A stretch of 24,833 nt of DNA from Rhodoferax sp. (GCA_021737905.1 JAIPDA010000006.1:1-24833); one strand, 5' to 3'; counted from the first letter of the stretch, positions 7,927 through 16,115 are shown. Made by a program: numbers and translations. The notes: generated by a model from the sequence alone, not told the origin.

Positions 7927-8014
7927 ATTTGCGTTTTAACGCAATAGTCACCCCTAGATTCGTTTAAAGCATTTAAGCTAGCGCAAATTATTTGTATTTG
8001 CGTTTGAAACGAAT
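7927..8014. repeat. AT-rich intergenic segment with nested inverted and direct repeats
   Basis: Between the lipoprotein and the nuclease, TTGCGTT/AACGCAA (7929-7935, 7938-7944) forms a tight hairpin. ATTCGTTT (7958-7965) pairs with AAACGAAT (8007-8014), and nested inside are CGCAAAT (7982-7988) and ATTTGCG (7996-8002). The 19-mers at 7927-7945 and 7996-8014 are imperfect direct copies (15 of 19 identical). The segment is AT-rich against a GC-rich background and ends about 57 bases before the nuclease start, so it may be an operator, a structured leader, or both. No clear -35/-10 pair was found in it. Confidence 0.5.
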
Positions 8015-8070
8015 TTAGCCGCCCTGCTCAAGACCATCGGCTTGTGTTTTGGCCGGCAGACCAACCCTGC

Positions 8071-8868
8071 ATGAATTTTTTAACCAAAAGCTTCAGCTTG
8101 GGCCTGTCAGCCGCGCTGATCTTGATCAGCGCTGTAAGCCAGAGTCAGGCAGCCGATGACTTTGCCGCTTGCCCGCAATTTTTTGCCAAAGGCAAGCCGC
8201 CATTTGTCCCCCAAAAGCCTACGCACCGGGCACTTTGCTACGACGCCTTTGCCATTTTGCATTCTGGTGAGAGCAAAACACCGGTGTTTGTGGCGCAACG
8301 CCTGAACCGGGCCGCTGTGGCTGATGCCGGTGAGAAAAGAGTCGACAAATTTTTTGCCGATGCCCGGCTGCGCTCTGCCGAGCGCGCCACGCTGGAGGAC
8401 TACAAAGGCAGCGGTTTTGACCGCGGCCACATGGCGCCAGCGGCCGACATGCCGACGCCCCGCGCCATGGCCCAAAGTTTTTCTTTGGCCAACATGGTGC
8501 CGCAAGCCCCCGAGCACAACAGGGGCGTGTGGGCCAAAACAGTGGAGGCCGCAACCCGCAAATACGCTTCCCGCGCATCGGGCGATGTTTACGTCATCAC
8601 CGGCCCGGCTTATCTGCCCAGCATTGCATTGAGTCCAGCCATCGGGCCTGGGCAAGTGCGCGTGCCCAAATACCTTTTTAAGCTGGTCTATGACGAAGAT
8701 AAAAACCAGGCCTGGGCCTTCTGGCAAGAAAACACCAATACAAGCCCGGCCGCTGCGCCTATCAGTTACGGGGAACTGGTGAAAAGAACTGGGGTCGAAT
8801 TTTTGCCGGGTGTGAAAGCTGACAACCTAATTTCCACTGACCGGCAACATAGAACGGCTAAGCTTTAG
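8071..8868 (+). CDS. Secreted DNA/RNA non-specific endonuclease (DRGH family)
   Basis: This 265-residue protein belongs to the Serratia-nuclease / NUC1 family. A signal peptide (MNFLTKSFSLGLSAALILIS, likely cleavage at SQSQA/ADD) is followed by the nuclease domain. The hallmark GFDRGHMAPAAD lies at residues 115-126, with H120 as the expected general base. Downstream, ANMVPQAPEHNRGVWAKTVE contains the Asn (N150) that normally binds the catalytic Mg2+. The later YVITGPAY block is also typical. Such enzymes degrade DNA and RNA outside the cytoplasm, for nutrient scavenging or biofilm turnover. Start 8071 is preferred over a GTG at 8044 because it places a charged n-region directly before the hydrophobic core. 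Two cysteines flank the N-terminal region (ACPQ, ALCY) and may pair. No immunity gene is next to it, consistent with export. Confidence 0.9.
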   Translation: MNFLTKSFSLGLSAALILISAVSQSQAADDFAACPQFFAKGKPPFVPQKPTHRALCYDAFAILHSGESKTPVFVAQRLNRAAVADAGEKRVDKFFADARLRSAERATLEDYKGSGFDRGHMAPAADMPTPRAMAQSFSLANMVPQAPEHNRGVWAKTVEAATRKYASRASGDVYVITGPAYLPSIALSPAIGPGQVRVPKYLFKLVYDEDKNQAWAFWQENTNTSPAAAPISYGELVKRTGVEFLPGVKADNLISTDRQHRTAKL

Positions 8869-8886
8869 CTGGAAAAAATACTTTAA

Positions 8887-8949
8887 GGGCATGCGCAGGA
8901 AGTACAGTCACCGCAGACTGTGGCTGAGGCTCATCAAGAGCGCATGCCC
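8887..8949. repeat. 10-bp perfect inverted repeat enclosing a second hairpin
   Basis: GGGCATGCGC (8887-8896) and GCGCATGCCC (8940-8949) are perfect inverted copies 43 bases apart. Inside, CAGTC (8905-8909) and GACTG (8916-8920) can form a small hairpin. The element lies just after the nuclease stop and before the AT-rich gene, so it may be a REP-like element or mark the edge of inserted DNA. There is no T-run, so it is not a standard terminator. Confidence 0.5.
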
Positions 8950-9061
8950 AAGCGCTATATGAAATACAAATCAGCCGCTGCAAGCGAGAGAATCAGCGTC
9001 AAATTCAGCACGAGAAAATCCTGTGAAGCTTCAGAATTCCACCATCAAGAAAAGATTGAAC

Positions 9062-9994
9062 ATGAAAAATTTTTATATCGCATTAGCTTTTTACGCTATT
9101 GCCAGCCTATCACCTGCGTACGGAGTCACAACTTCAGAAAGTATTGCTTTAGCGAAAGACATCAAAATTGCAGATGTGCACATGCACTTGTCTGGAGAGT
9201 CAACCCAGGCATTGCTTGAAAAGATGAATAAGAGTGGAATAGCTTGGGGTGGCGGTGTGGGCGGCATCCGCCCTGATGGACCGGTTCGCGTAAAGGCCGC
9301 CCTCGGAAAGCGTTACATAGCTGCGCTTGGTCAGGCCGAATATCAGGCAGTACTAATGGAGAAGGGTGAAAAGGGCCTGCATGACATGACCGACCCTCGC
9401 TTTGTCAATCTCTTTGAAAGTGCAGAAAAACTATTCTCTGAAAGAACTGTACGCATTTTTGGAGAAATCCATCTGAACAACGTAAAAAGTGGAGTCAACT
9501 CAGGGTTCCAAATACACACATCATTTGACACTCCTTCAGTTCAGAAAATGTATGAGGTAGCCAATCGTCACGACGCTTTTGTTCAGATACATTCAGAAGG
9601 AACGCAAAACTTTGATGAGATAAAAAAAGTTGCTCGTGACTTTCCTAAAGCTACTACGATTTTTTCTCACTGCATTCCTTTTACGAGTCCAAGTGATATC
9701 AGAAAACTCTTTAAAGATCATTCAAATTTAATTTGTGATCTTTCGGCAGGTGGACCCGTTCATAGGAATATGCGGATTTTTACCAGCTCTGGACCTAGGC
9801 TTGCCTGGCTGGAGTTGATTGAAGAGTTCCCAGACAGATTCATGCTGGGAACAGATCCATGCTGCGGCTTAGCCCCAAAATATGATGAACTGGTTCTTGA
9901 GTTACGCGTAAGTCTACTGCCCCATCTAAAAGTAGAGACACTAAAAAAGATTGCATTTCAAAATGCGATTCGACTCTTTGGTCTGGAAGATTAA
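9062..9994 (+). CDS. Exported amidohydrolase-2 family protein in AT-rich (probably acquired) DNA
   Basis: This 310-residue protein starts with a signal peptide (MKNFYIALAFYAIASLSPAYG) and continues with a TIM-barrel metal-dependent hydrolase of the amidohydrolase-2 type. The DVHMHLSGE motif at residues 39-47 carries the first metal-binding His pair (H40, H42). QIHSEG and FSHCIPF follow around the middle, and MLGTDPCCG near the end supplies the usual catalytic Asp. The substrate is unknown. The start at 9062 places the signal peptide correctly; the upstream in-frame start at 9023 would add a charged 13-residue leader. Codon and base use are clearly more AT-rich than in nearly every other gene here (many AAA, GAA and ATT codons), which suggests horizontal transfer. 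It lies about 150 bp before tRNA-Thr. The family is usually cytoplasmic, so export is itself unusual. Confidence 0.8.
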   Translation: MKNFYIALAFYAIASLSPAYGVTTSESIALAKDIKIADVHMHLSGESTQALLEKMNKSGIAWGGGVGGIRPDGPVRVKAALGKRYIAALGQAEYQAVLMEKGEKGLHDMTDPRFVNLFESAEKLFSERTVRIFGEIHLNNVKSGVNSGFQIHTSFDTPSVQKMYEVANRHDAFVQIHSEGTQNFDEIKKVARDFPKATTIFSHCIPFTSPSDIRKLFKDHSNLICDLSAGGPVHRNMRIFTSSGPRLAWLELIEEFPDRFMLGTDPCCGLAPKYDELVLELRVSLLPHLKVETLKKIAFQNAIRLFGLED

Positions 9995-10148
9995 GAGACT
10001 ATAGGTATTGGGCTTCTGGCGGTATGGCGGACACCAAGTTAAAGGCAGAACAAATACTCAAACTTTACTGGGGTCACTTCCACAGTTTGTACTCCAATGA
10101 GTGTGTAAGATCACATCATTTCCGGATCGCAAGTACCGTTTTCCTATC

Positions 10149-10224
10149 GCCGGTGTAGCTCAGTCGGTAGAGCAGCTCATTCGTAATGAGAAGGTCGGGT
10201 GTTCGATTCATCTCTCCGGCACCA
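10149..10224 (+). tRNA. thrV-like: tRNA-Thr (anticodon CGT)
   Basis: A 76-base cloverleaf with encoded CCA can be folded by eye. The acceptor stem is GCCGGTG with CTCCGGC (one T-T mismatch), the D arm GCTC-AGTCGGTA-GAGC, the anticodon arm GCTCA-TTCGTAA-TGAGA, the variable loop AGGTC and the T arm GGGTG-TTCGATT-CATCT. The anticodon CGT reads ACG (threonine). The first anticodon-stem pair is G-A, a mismatch, but the remaining pairs and the invariant T-loop bases are intact, so the gene should be functional. A strong terminator follows directly. AT-rich probably acquired DNA lies on its 5' side, but no copy of the tRNA 3' end was found that would mark an integration site. Confidence 0.95.
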
Positions 10225-10237
10225 ACTCCATCTGAAG

Positions 10238-10272
10238 AAGCCCCTGGTCCTAGTGACTCGCAGGGGCTTTTT
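10238..10272 (+). terminator. Rho-independent terminator of tRNA-Thr
   Basis: AAGCCCCTG (10238-10246) pairs with CAGGGGCTT (10261-10269) across a 14-base loop, followed at once by a T-run (10268-10272). It begins 14 bases after the CCA end of the tRNA. Confidence 0.85.
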
Positions 10273-10309
10273 CCTGATTGTCCATACCCGGGCGAACGAG
10301 TTCAATCCA

Positions 10310-10323
10310 ATGACATAGATCAA
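10310..10323. promoter_or_regulatory. Possible FNR/Anr-type binding site
   Basis: ATGACATAGATCAA resembles the FNR-family palindrome TTGAT-N4-ATCAA: the right half is perfect and the left half matches 3 of 5 bases. It lies about 140 bases upstream of the small exported protein gene. No clear -35/-10 pair was found between the site and the gene, so the assignment is tentative. The rest of the 10273-10464 gap shows nothing else convincing. Confidence 0.25.
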
Positions 10324-10464
10324 TGTGCTGCTCGATCAGAGGCTTAGCATGAGAACAGCCTTGATGTTGATGATGAATGCTGATCTCTCACAACTTGAGG
10401 TTCACCATAGCCTGCAAAGAATCATCTTTGAGGAGGTGCTCAAAAATATCACCTGGATTTAACA

Positions 10465-10866
10465 ATGAAATCGCAAATGACGTCTGTTCCCACATTCACT
10501 TTACTGGCGGCTGTGGCTGCCATCTCGGGCTTTTGGAGCGGCGGCCTCCAGGCACAAACTCCAACGCAAACTCAGGCGCAAATTTACGGCTCTCAATTGA
10601 TGACCGACGCCGAGCGTGTGGAATTTCAAACAAAAATGAGATCGCTTAAAACCGACAAAGAGCGTGAAGCTTTGCGCGTAGATCAAATCAATAAGATGAA
10701 CCTGCGCGCTACAGAAAAAGGCATCACATTGCAACACACACCCCCATCTGCCGGTTCAGGCCCAAGGTCAAGCGCAGGGGCTGCTGGCGGCGCTAACTCA
10801 GGTGTTGGTACTGGCCAAGGCGGGTCAACAAACTCCTCAGGCGGTGGCAAAGGTTCGGGTCGGTAA
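10465..10866 (+). CDS. Small exported protein with a Gly/Ser-rich tail, unknown function
   Basis: This 133-residue protein has a signal peptide (hydrophobic LLAAVAAISGFWSGG core, probable cleavage at LQA/QTP). A short Gln/Thr-rich stretch follows, then a charged helical block LMTDAERVEFQTKMRSLKTDKEREALRVDQ at about residues 45-75 that continues KMNLRATEKGITL. The protein ends in a Gly/Ser/Ala-rich low-complexity tail of about 40 residues. The 'YGSQLMT..ER.E' helical block is familiar from conserved hypothetical periplasmic proteins of Burkholderiales; no function is known to me. It may be a periplasmic, stress-type helical protein. A GGA three to four codons before the ATG is the only ribosome-binding candidate. 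A bidirectional hairpin terminator follows at 10877-10904. Confidence 0.75.
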   Translation: MKSQMTSVPTFTLLAAVAAISGFWSGGLQAQTPTQTQAQIYGSQLMTDAERVEFQTKMRSLKTDKEREALRVDQINKMNLRATEKGITLQHTPPSAGSGPRSSAGAAGGANSGVGTGQGGSTNSSGGGKGSGR

Positions 10867-10876
10867 TTCAAAGTCA

Positions 10877-10904
10877 AAAGCCACTGAATGAATTCAGTGG
10901 CTTT
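10877..10904. terminator. Bidirectional terminator hairpin between convergent genes
   Basis: AAAGCCACTGAA (10877-10888) and TTCAGTGGCTTT (10893-10904) form a perfect 12-bp stem with a four-base loop. The A/T-rich ends give a short T-run in either direction. It separates the small exported protein (+) from the YdcF-like gene (-). Confidence 0.7.
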
Positions 10905-10926
10905 GACCGGGAGCACGTGACCGGTC

Positions 10927-11667
10927 TTAAAACAGTGCGTAATAGCCGCGCCCCAAAAATTCGCGCACGGCTGTGTCTGCGTTTTTGAATGCCCTGGCAC
11001 TGGGAAGAAAATCCATAGGAGTTGTCTGCCGGGCTTCAACGCCAAAATCGACCGGGTAGGCTGTCACCACAAAGCCGGCTTGCTCGAACAATTTTTTGGC
11101 GCGTGGCATGTGAAAGGCGGATGTCACCAAAATAATCCGTTTCACTTGAGGGCCAAGAGCCTGTTGGACTGCAGTGGCTTCTTGCGCAGTGTTTTGCGCC
11201 GGCCCGCTCACCCGCAGGGTGCCAGCGGGCAGGCCCAGCTCAAGGGCTTTGCGTCTGAGCACTTGTCCCTCGGGTTCTTGTTCGCCTTGCCAGGGCATCA
11301 AGCCGCCGGTGAACACCAGTTGCGGGGCCTTGCCGGCGCGAAAGAGCTCGATGCCACCCCAAAACCGGCTGGACGACGATCCGAATTGCGGAACTACGCC
11401 TTGCTCAGCCTGTATATGACTCAACATGCCACTGAGCACCACGATAGCTTGGCCTGGCGCCAGAGACTCGGCGGCCAGCGGCAGCTGATGCTGCTCCAAA
11501 GTCCTGAAAATCCGGTCAGACACCACCGGCATGCTGAGCCCGTACAAAAGTACGATGGCCAGCAGGGCGGCCGCGCGGGAGCGCTTGAACGCTGCCCACA
11601 ACATCAAGCCAAGAATCAGGCCGATTGGCGACAGCACAATGGGCAACAACTTGTGCAGGTAAATCAT
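10927..11667 (-). CDS. YdcF/ElyC-type DUF218 membrane protein
   Basis: This 246-residue protein has two hydrophobic segments at the N terminus (about residues 6-26 and 32-50) followed by a DUF218 (YdcF/SanA/ElyC) domain. Family marks are AIVVLSGML at about 74, a ELFRAGKAPQLVFTGG block, an AQNTAQEA acidic/Asn segment and RIILVTSAFHMPRAKKLFEQAG. Two N-terminal membrane segments plus the soluble domain resemble ElyC, which in E. coli supports peptidoglycan and lipid-carrier metabolism at the envelope. The catalytic role of the domain is not settled. It begins 48 bp after the stop of the Bug receptor gene on the same strand and may be co-transcribed with it. Confidence 0.85.
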   Translation of the reverse strand: MIYLHKLLPIVLSPIGLILGLMLWAAFKRSRAAALLAIVLLYGLSMPVVSDRIFRTLEQHQLPLAAESLAPGQAIVVLSGMLSHIQAEQGVVPQFGSSSSRFWGGIELFRAGKAPQLVFTGGLMPWQGEQEPEGQVLRRKALELGLPAGTLRVSGPAQNTAQEATAVQQALGPQVKRIILVTSAFHMPRAKKLFEQAGFVVTAYPVDFGVEARQTTPMDFLPSARAFKNADTAVREFLGRGYYALF

Positions 11668-11715
11668 CGGTTAACCAAGGCCAGAACAGCGGGCCAGTTG
11701 GGGCAGTGGCCCGGC

Positions 11716-12717
11716 TCAGTCCAGCTTGATACCGGCCTTGGTGATGATGCCGCCCCATTTACGCGACTCGCTGTCGATGAAAGATTTAAACAGCTCGGGC
11801 GAGCCGCCACCCAGAATCAGGCCTTGTTTGGCCATGTTCTGGCGGAAAGCCGGCTCGGCCATGGCAGCGTTGACGTCAGCGTTGATGCGCTTGACGATAT
11901 CTGCGCTGGTGCCGGCGGGTGCAAACAAGCCGTTCCAGGCCAGGGCGTCAAATCCCGGAAAGCCGGCCTCTGCCACGGTGGGCAAATCAGGTCGCGCTGC
12001 CAGTCGCTGCGGGCTGGTCACAGCCAGCAACTTGAGTCGCCCGCCTTGCACCAAAGCCAGCAAAGCGGGCTCTACGGTCATCAAGGCCTGGGTTTCTCCC
12101 TGAGCGACTGACAGAGCTGCGGGAGGCGAGCCGTTAAAAGGCACATGCGTAGCCTCAAAGCCGGCCGTGCTTTTGAGCAACTCCATCGTCAAATGCGATG
12201 AACTGCCCAAACCCACCGATGCGTAGCTGACTTTGTTGCCCTGCGCCTTGGCCCAGGCCACGAACTCGCGCAGGTTGTTGGCCGGGTGGTTGGCCGGCAC
12301 GGCCATCACGTTGGGCTGAGAAGTCGTCAAAATAATCGGCAGCAGGTCTTTGCCCGGGTCATAAGGCATCTTCTTGAACATGAAGGGGCCAAAGGCAATC
12401 GGGCCATTGAAGCCGATGCCCAGGGTGTAGCCGTCAGGCGCGGCCTTGGCCACGGCGTCCATGCCGATGGTGCCCCCGGCACCCGGCTTGTTTTCCACCA
12501 CCAGGGGCTGGCCCCAGCGGGCTTTGAGCGTCTCTCCCATGCTGCGCACAATCACATCCAGCGAGCTGCCGGCCGGCGCCGGCACGAGCACCCGCACGGG
12601 CTTGTCCGGCCAGCTTTGGGCAGCCACCGGCAGCGCGCCCAGAGCGCTCAGGCTCAGCGCGGCAATAAAGGCCTTGAAGGCCTTGAAAATTTGGCGTTTG
12701 GATGCATGGAAATTCAT
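11716..12717 (-). CDS. Bug-family (TctC-type) periplasmic solute receptor 2
   Basis: This 333-residue Bug-family receptor has a signal peptide ending near PVAA/QSW. The mature protein begins WPDKPVRVLVPAPAGSSLDVI, and carries VVENKPGAGGTIGMDAVAKAAPDGYTLG, THVPFNGSPPAALSVAQGE and the C-terminal KWGGIITKAGI ending. The start is supported by GGAGAC placed seven bases before the ATG, very like the leader of the first Bug gene at 4555. No TctA/TctB permease gene is present. It is transcribed divergently from the cysteine hydrolase-LysR pair, with about 150 bp between the start codons. That is a common arrangement when a LysR regulator controls uptake and catabolism of one compound, so the ligand may be the amide handled by that hydrolase (inference). 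Confidence 0.94.
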   Translation of the reverse strand: MNFHASKRQIFKAFKAFIAALSLSALGALPVAAQSWPDKPVRVLVPAPAGSSLDVIVRSMGETLKARWGQPLVVENKPGAGGTIGMDAVAKAAPDGYTLGIGFNGPIAFGPFMFKKMPYDPGKDLLPIILTTSQPNVMAVPANHPANNLREFVAWAKAQGNKVSYASVGLGSSSHLTMELLKSTAGFEATHVPFNGSPPAALSVAQGETQALMTVEPALLALVQGGRLKLLAVTSPQRLAARPDLPTVAEAGFPGFDALAWNGLFAPAGTSADIVKRINADVNAAMAEPAFRQNMAKQGLILGGGSPELFKSFIDSESRKWGGIITKAGIKLD

Positions 12718-12868
12718 GTTGTGTCTCCGGGGATGAAATCGTAGCTTGCGAAAGTCTAAGGTTCACATCATAGCGATGGGAGCCTGGCTGAACCGGCGCC
12801 CAGAGGCAAGGCTGCGACTCTGCCAGAATCTGTTCACCGCAATGCCTGCCTGCCCGGAGCTCTTCAAT

Positions 12869-13555
12869 ATGCATCACGTCAGTATCCGCAGTCATATCGT
12901 TGATCGGGTGCTTGCCCGGCGCGGCAAGTTCCACTGGTTTGACCAGCTGGACCCACAGCGCACGGCCTTGCTGGTGATAGACATGCAAAGCACTTTTTGC
13001 GAGCCGGGATCGCCGGCCGAGGTGCCGGCCTCGCGCAGCATCGTGGCGCCCATCAATGCATTGACCCAAGGCTTGCGGGCACTGGGGGTGCCGGTGTTCT
13101 GGGTGCTGCATGCGAATACACAACTGGCTGACAAGAGCGACTGGGAAATGTTCTTCAAGCATGTGGTGGCTGATGAAGTGCGTGCGCGTACGCTGCAAAG
13201 CCTGACGCCAGGGCGTCAAAGTGTCTGGCATGAACTGCAGACCGCGCCGCAAGACATCACCGTGTTTAAAAACCGCTACAGCGCGCTGATTGCCGGCGCG
13301 TCCACACTCGAGCCCATGCTGCGCAACTTCGGCATCGACACCTTGCTGATCGCCGGCACCAAAACCAACATCTGCTGCGAGTCCACCGCCCGCGACGCCA
13401 TGATGCTGGACTTCAAGGTGGTGATGGTTTCTGACTGCTGCGCTGCGCTGTCGGACGACGAGCATCTGGCCACGCTGGAGACCTTCATCCAGCAGTTCGG
13501 CGATGTGATGACCGGCGGGGAAGTGCTCAAGGCACTGCTGCCATCGGCACAATAG
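12869..13555 (+). CDS. Cysteine hydrolase, isochorismatase family (amidase-like)
   Basis: This 228-residue protein has the isochorismatase-like hydrolase fold with the complete triad visible: D38 in LVIDMQ, K134 in VFKNRYSAL and C169 in AGTKTNICCESTARDA. The 'TNICCESTARDAMML' block and the loop after it (VVMVSDCCAALSDDEH) resemble RutB-type ureidoacrylate amidohydrolases and N-carbamoyl amidases more than true isochorismatases. It probably hydrolyses a carbamoyl or amide group in the cytosol; the substrate is unknown. ATG 12869 is chosen because GGAG (12856-12859) lies nine bases upstream and the family start fits; upstream in-frame starts give a basic, unrelated extension. Only four bases separate its stop from the LysR start, so the two form an operon. 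Confidence 0.88.
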   Translation: MHHVSIRSHIVDRVLARRGKFHWFDQLDPQRTALLVIDMQSTFCEPGSPAEVPASRSIVAPINALTQGLRALGVPVFWVLHANTQLADKSDWEMFFKHVVADEVRARTLQSLTPGRQSVWHELQTAPQDITVFKNRYSALIAGASTLEPMLRNFGIDTLLIAGTKTNICCESTARDAMMLDFKVVMVSDCCAALSDDEHLATLETFIQQFGDVMTGGEVLKALLPSAQ

Positions 13556-13559
13556 CCGC

Positions 13560-14528
13560 ATGCGTGAGCCCCAAACCCCTGCCCGCCCCGAGTCCGTGAC
13601 GCTGCGCCAGTTGCGCGCCTTTGTGGCGGTGGCGCAAGAGCAAAGCGTCACCCGGGCGGCCCAGCGCCTGCACCTGACGGCGTCTGCCTTGTCCATGCTG
13701 GTGAGCAGCCTGGAGGCCGAACTGGCCGTTCGCTTGTTTGAAAGAACCACCCGTCGCGTGGTGCTGACCGAAGAAGGTCAGGCGCTCTTGCCCTCGGTGC
13801 AAATGGTTTTTAAAGACCTGGACCAGGCTTTTGACGGCTTGCGCCAACTGTCCGCCCGGCGCCGCGGGCGTTTTGCGGTCGCCACTTCGCCGCTGTTGGC
13901 TGCCACTTTGCTACCTCAATTGCTGTCCAGTTTCAGGCTGCGCTTTCCAGGCATCGAGGTGGACCTGTTAGACCTGCCGGTGGATGGCATTGCGCAGGCC
14001 GTGCGTGAGGGTCGGGCAGATTTTGGGGTTTGCACAGCAGACCAAGAAGTGACCGGGCTGCTGACCACCACGCTCTACCAGGACAGGCTGATGCTGGCTT
14101 GTCTGGCTGATCATCCGCTGGCCGGGCGCAAGGAAGTGCGCTGGAGCGAGCTGGCCGGCGTGCCGATGGCGCTGCTGCGTCACGGCAGCGGCCTGCGGAC
14201 ACTGGTAGAGCGCGGCTTTGCCGAAGCGGGCGAGCCGCTGGTGCCGGCGTTTCAGGTGGCGCACGTCAGCACAGCGGTCGGACTGGTCGAAGCCGGTCTG
14301 GCCGTGGCCATACTGCCTTCATACGCCTTGTCGCGCACGCGCTCACCCAGTGTGGTGGCAGTTCAGCTGACAGCGCCTGTCATGCTGCGCGACATCGTGG
14401 CGCTGACCGACAGTCAACGCGAGTTGACAGGCCCTTGCGAAGCATTTTTAGCGCATTTCAAAACGGTGGTCACCGAGCTGCCCAGCCCAAGCCCGCTGCC
14501 AGTGCCACGCAAACGCAAAGCCGTCTAG
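13560..14528 (+). CDS. LysR-family transcriptional regulator
   Basis: This 322-residue LysR regulator has a winged-helix DNA-binding region at about residues 14-73 (TLRQLRAFVAVAQEQSVTRA, then LHLTASALSMLVSSLEAEL and LFERTTRRVVLTEEG). The co-inducer domain follows from about residue 95, with the usual FRLRFPGIEV, VREGRADFGVC and EAGLAVAILPSYAL blocks. The C terminus has a Pro/Lys-rich tail. It lies four bases after the cysteine hydrolase and converges on the alpha/beta hydrolase gene: the two stop codons share the CTAG at 14525-14528. Likely targets are its own operon and the divergent Bug receptor promoter. It could also act on the large minus-strand cluster, but nothing in the sequence shows this. 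Confidence 0.94.
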   Translation: MREPQTPARPESVTLRQLRAFVAVAQEQSVTRAAQRLHLTASALSMLVSSLEAELAVRLFERTTRRVVLTEEGQALLPSVQMVFKDLDQAFDGLRQLSARRRGRFAVATSPLLAATLLPQLLSSFRLRFPGIEVDLLDLPVDGIAQAVREGRADFGVCTADQEVTGLLTTTLYQDRLMLACLADHPLAGRKEVRWSELAGVPMALLRHGSGLRTLVERGFAEAGEPLVPAFQVAHVSTAVGLVEAGLAVAILPSYALSRTRSPSVVAVQLTAPVMLRDIVALTDSQRELTGPCEAFLAHFKTVVTELPSPSPLPVPRKRKAV

Positions 14529-15395
14529 GCCGGGGCAAGCAAGCGCCAGGTGCTTTGCGTCAGCAGGGCTTGCGGGTTCATCCAGTCCATGATCACATCA
14601 AAGTGATTGCGCCCCGTTATTTGCTCGTACTGCACCGCGCATCCCTGCCGGGTGCAGGCCGCAGCGTAGTCGAGCGACTGGCGCTTGAATTCATCGGTGT
14701 CTTTTTCTGCCGTGGCAATACACAAGCGGGCACCGGCGTCAGGCAAGCAAGTCTGCGGGCTGAGCGCTGCGGCCTCTGCGCTGTCCAGCGCCAGCCAGTC
14801 GTTGGGCGTGGTTTGCTGCACAGGCGCCAGGTCATACAGGCCACTGACCAGAACGCCGGCTTTGACCACATCCGGCGGCAGGCCAAAAGCCACCTGCCAG
14901 CCTGGCGCCAGCAGCATGGCCGCCAGATGCGCGCCGGCCGAGCTGCCGCCCAACACGATGCGCCCTGCATCGATGCCGTGCGCTGGGCCATGCATGTAAA
15001 GCCAGGCCAGGCTGCGGCGGCACTGCGCCACGATCTCACTGAGCCGGGCGGCAGGTGCCAACTGGTAATTGACAGCGGCCACGGCCACGCCGTGGGCAGT
15101 GAAATTTCGGGCCATGAAAACCGAATCCTGCTTGCCAAGCGCGCGCCAGTAACCACCGTGAATGAAGACGAACAAAGGCGCATCGGTGCGGCCCGGCACC
15201 GGAAATAAATCGAGCAATTCGTCGGCTTGCAGCCCGTAGCGCACATCGCGCAGGTGCGGCAGCTCGTACATGGGCATCGACTGCGTGCGGTAGTCTTGCA
15301 GTAGCGCGTCCAGGTTGTTGACTGTGCCGCGGGGGCTGTACTGACGGGCCAGTTCTTCAGGGCTGAAAGCGCGCCAGCCTGGCAGACCCGCGCTG

Positions 15396-15403
<8 letters not shown>
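14525..15403 (-). CDS. Alpha/beta hydrolase, arylformamidase/esterase-like
   Basis: This 292-residue hydrolase shows the oxyanion-hole motif HGGYW at residues 82-86, the nucleophile elbow GGSSAG with S155, an acid candidate at D235 or D237 (EKDTDEF) and H267 (GRNHFD). HGGYW is the hallmark of arylformamidase (AFMID, kynurenine formamidase) and related esterases in the BD-FAE/hormone-sensitive-lipase group. It starts with a GTG that overlaps the livF stop codon (GTGTCTGA), so translation is probably coupled to the transporter. If the operon handles a formylated or acylated aromatic amine, this enzyme would remove the acyl group after uptake. That is inference; a carboxylesterase role is equally allowed. 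Confidence 0.85.

Positions 15404-16111
<708 letters not shown>

Positions 16112-16115
<4 letters not shown>

Noticed and set aside
8920..9219. 99-residue frame before and within the AT-rich amidohydrolase
   Set aside because: It overlaps the signal peptide of the supported gene in another frame and has no ribosome-binding site or motif.
10024..10158. 44-codon open frame beginning MADTKLKAEQ that ends inside tRNA-Thr
   Set aside because: It looks protein-like but runs into a functional tRNA, has no clear ribosome-binding site and no recognisable relative; at most a gene remnant.
10149..10224. tRNA-Thr as an integration (att) site for the AT-rich DNA
   Set aside because: No second copy of the tRNA 3' end and no integrase gene were found in the window, and the AT-rich gene lies on the 5' side of the tRNA rather than the usual 3' side.
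12746..12774. Possible promoter TTGCGA-N17-CATAGC before the cysteine hydrolase
   Set aside because: The -10 box matches only three of six positions; not good enough to annotate.
12434..13750. Very long minus-strand frame across the Bug receptor, cysteine hydrolase and LysR genes
   Set aside because: It crosses three supported genes and its product has no recognisable motif; it reflects GC-skewed codon use.
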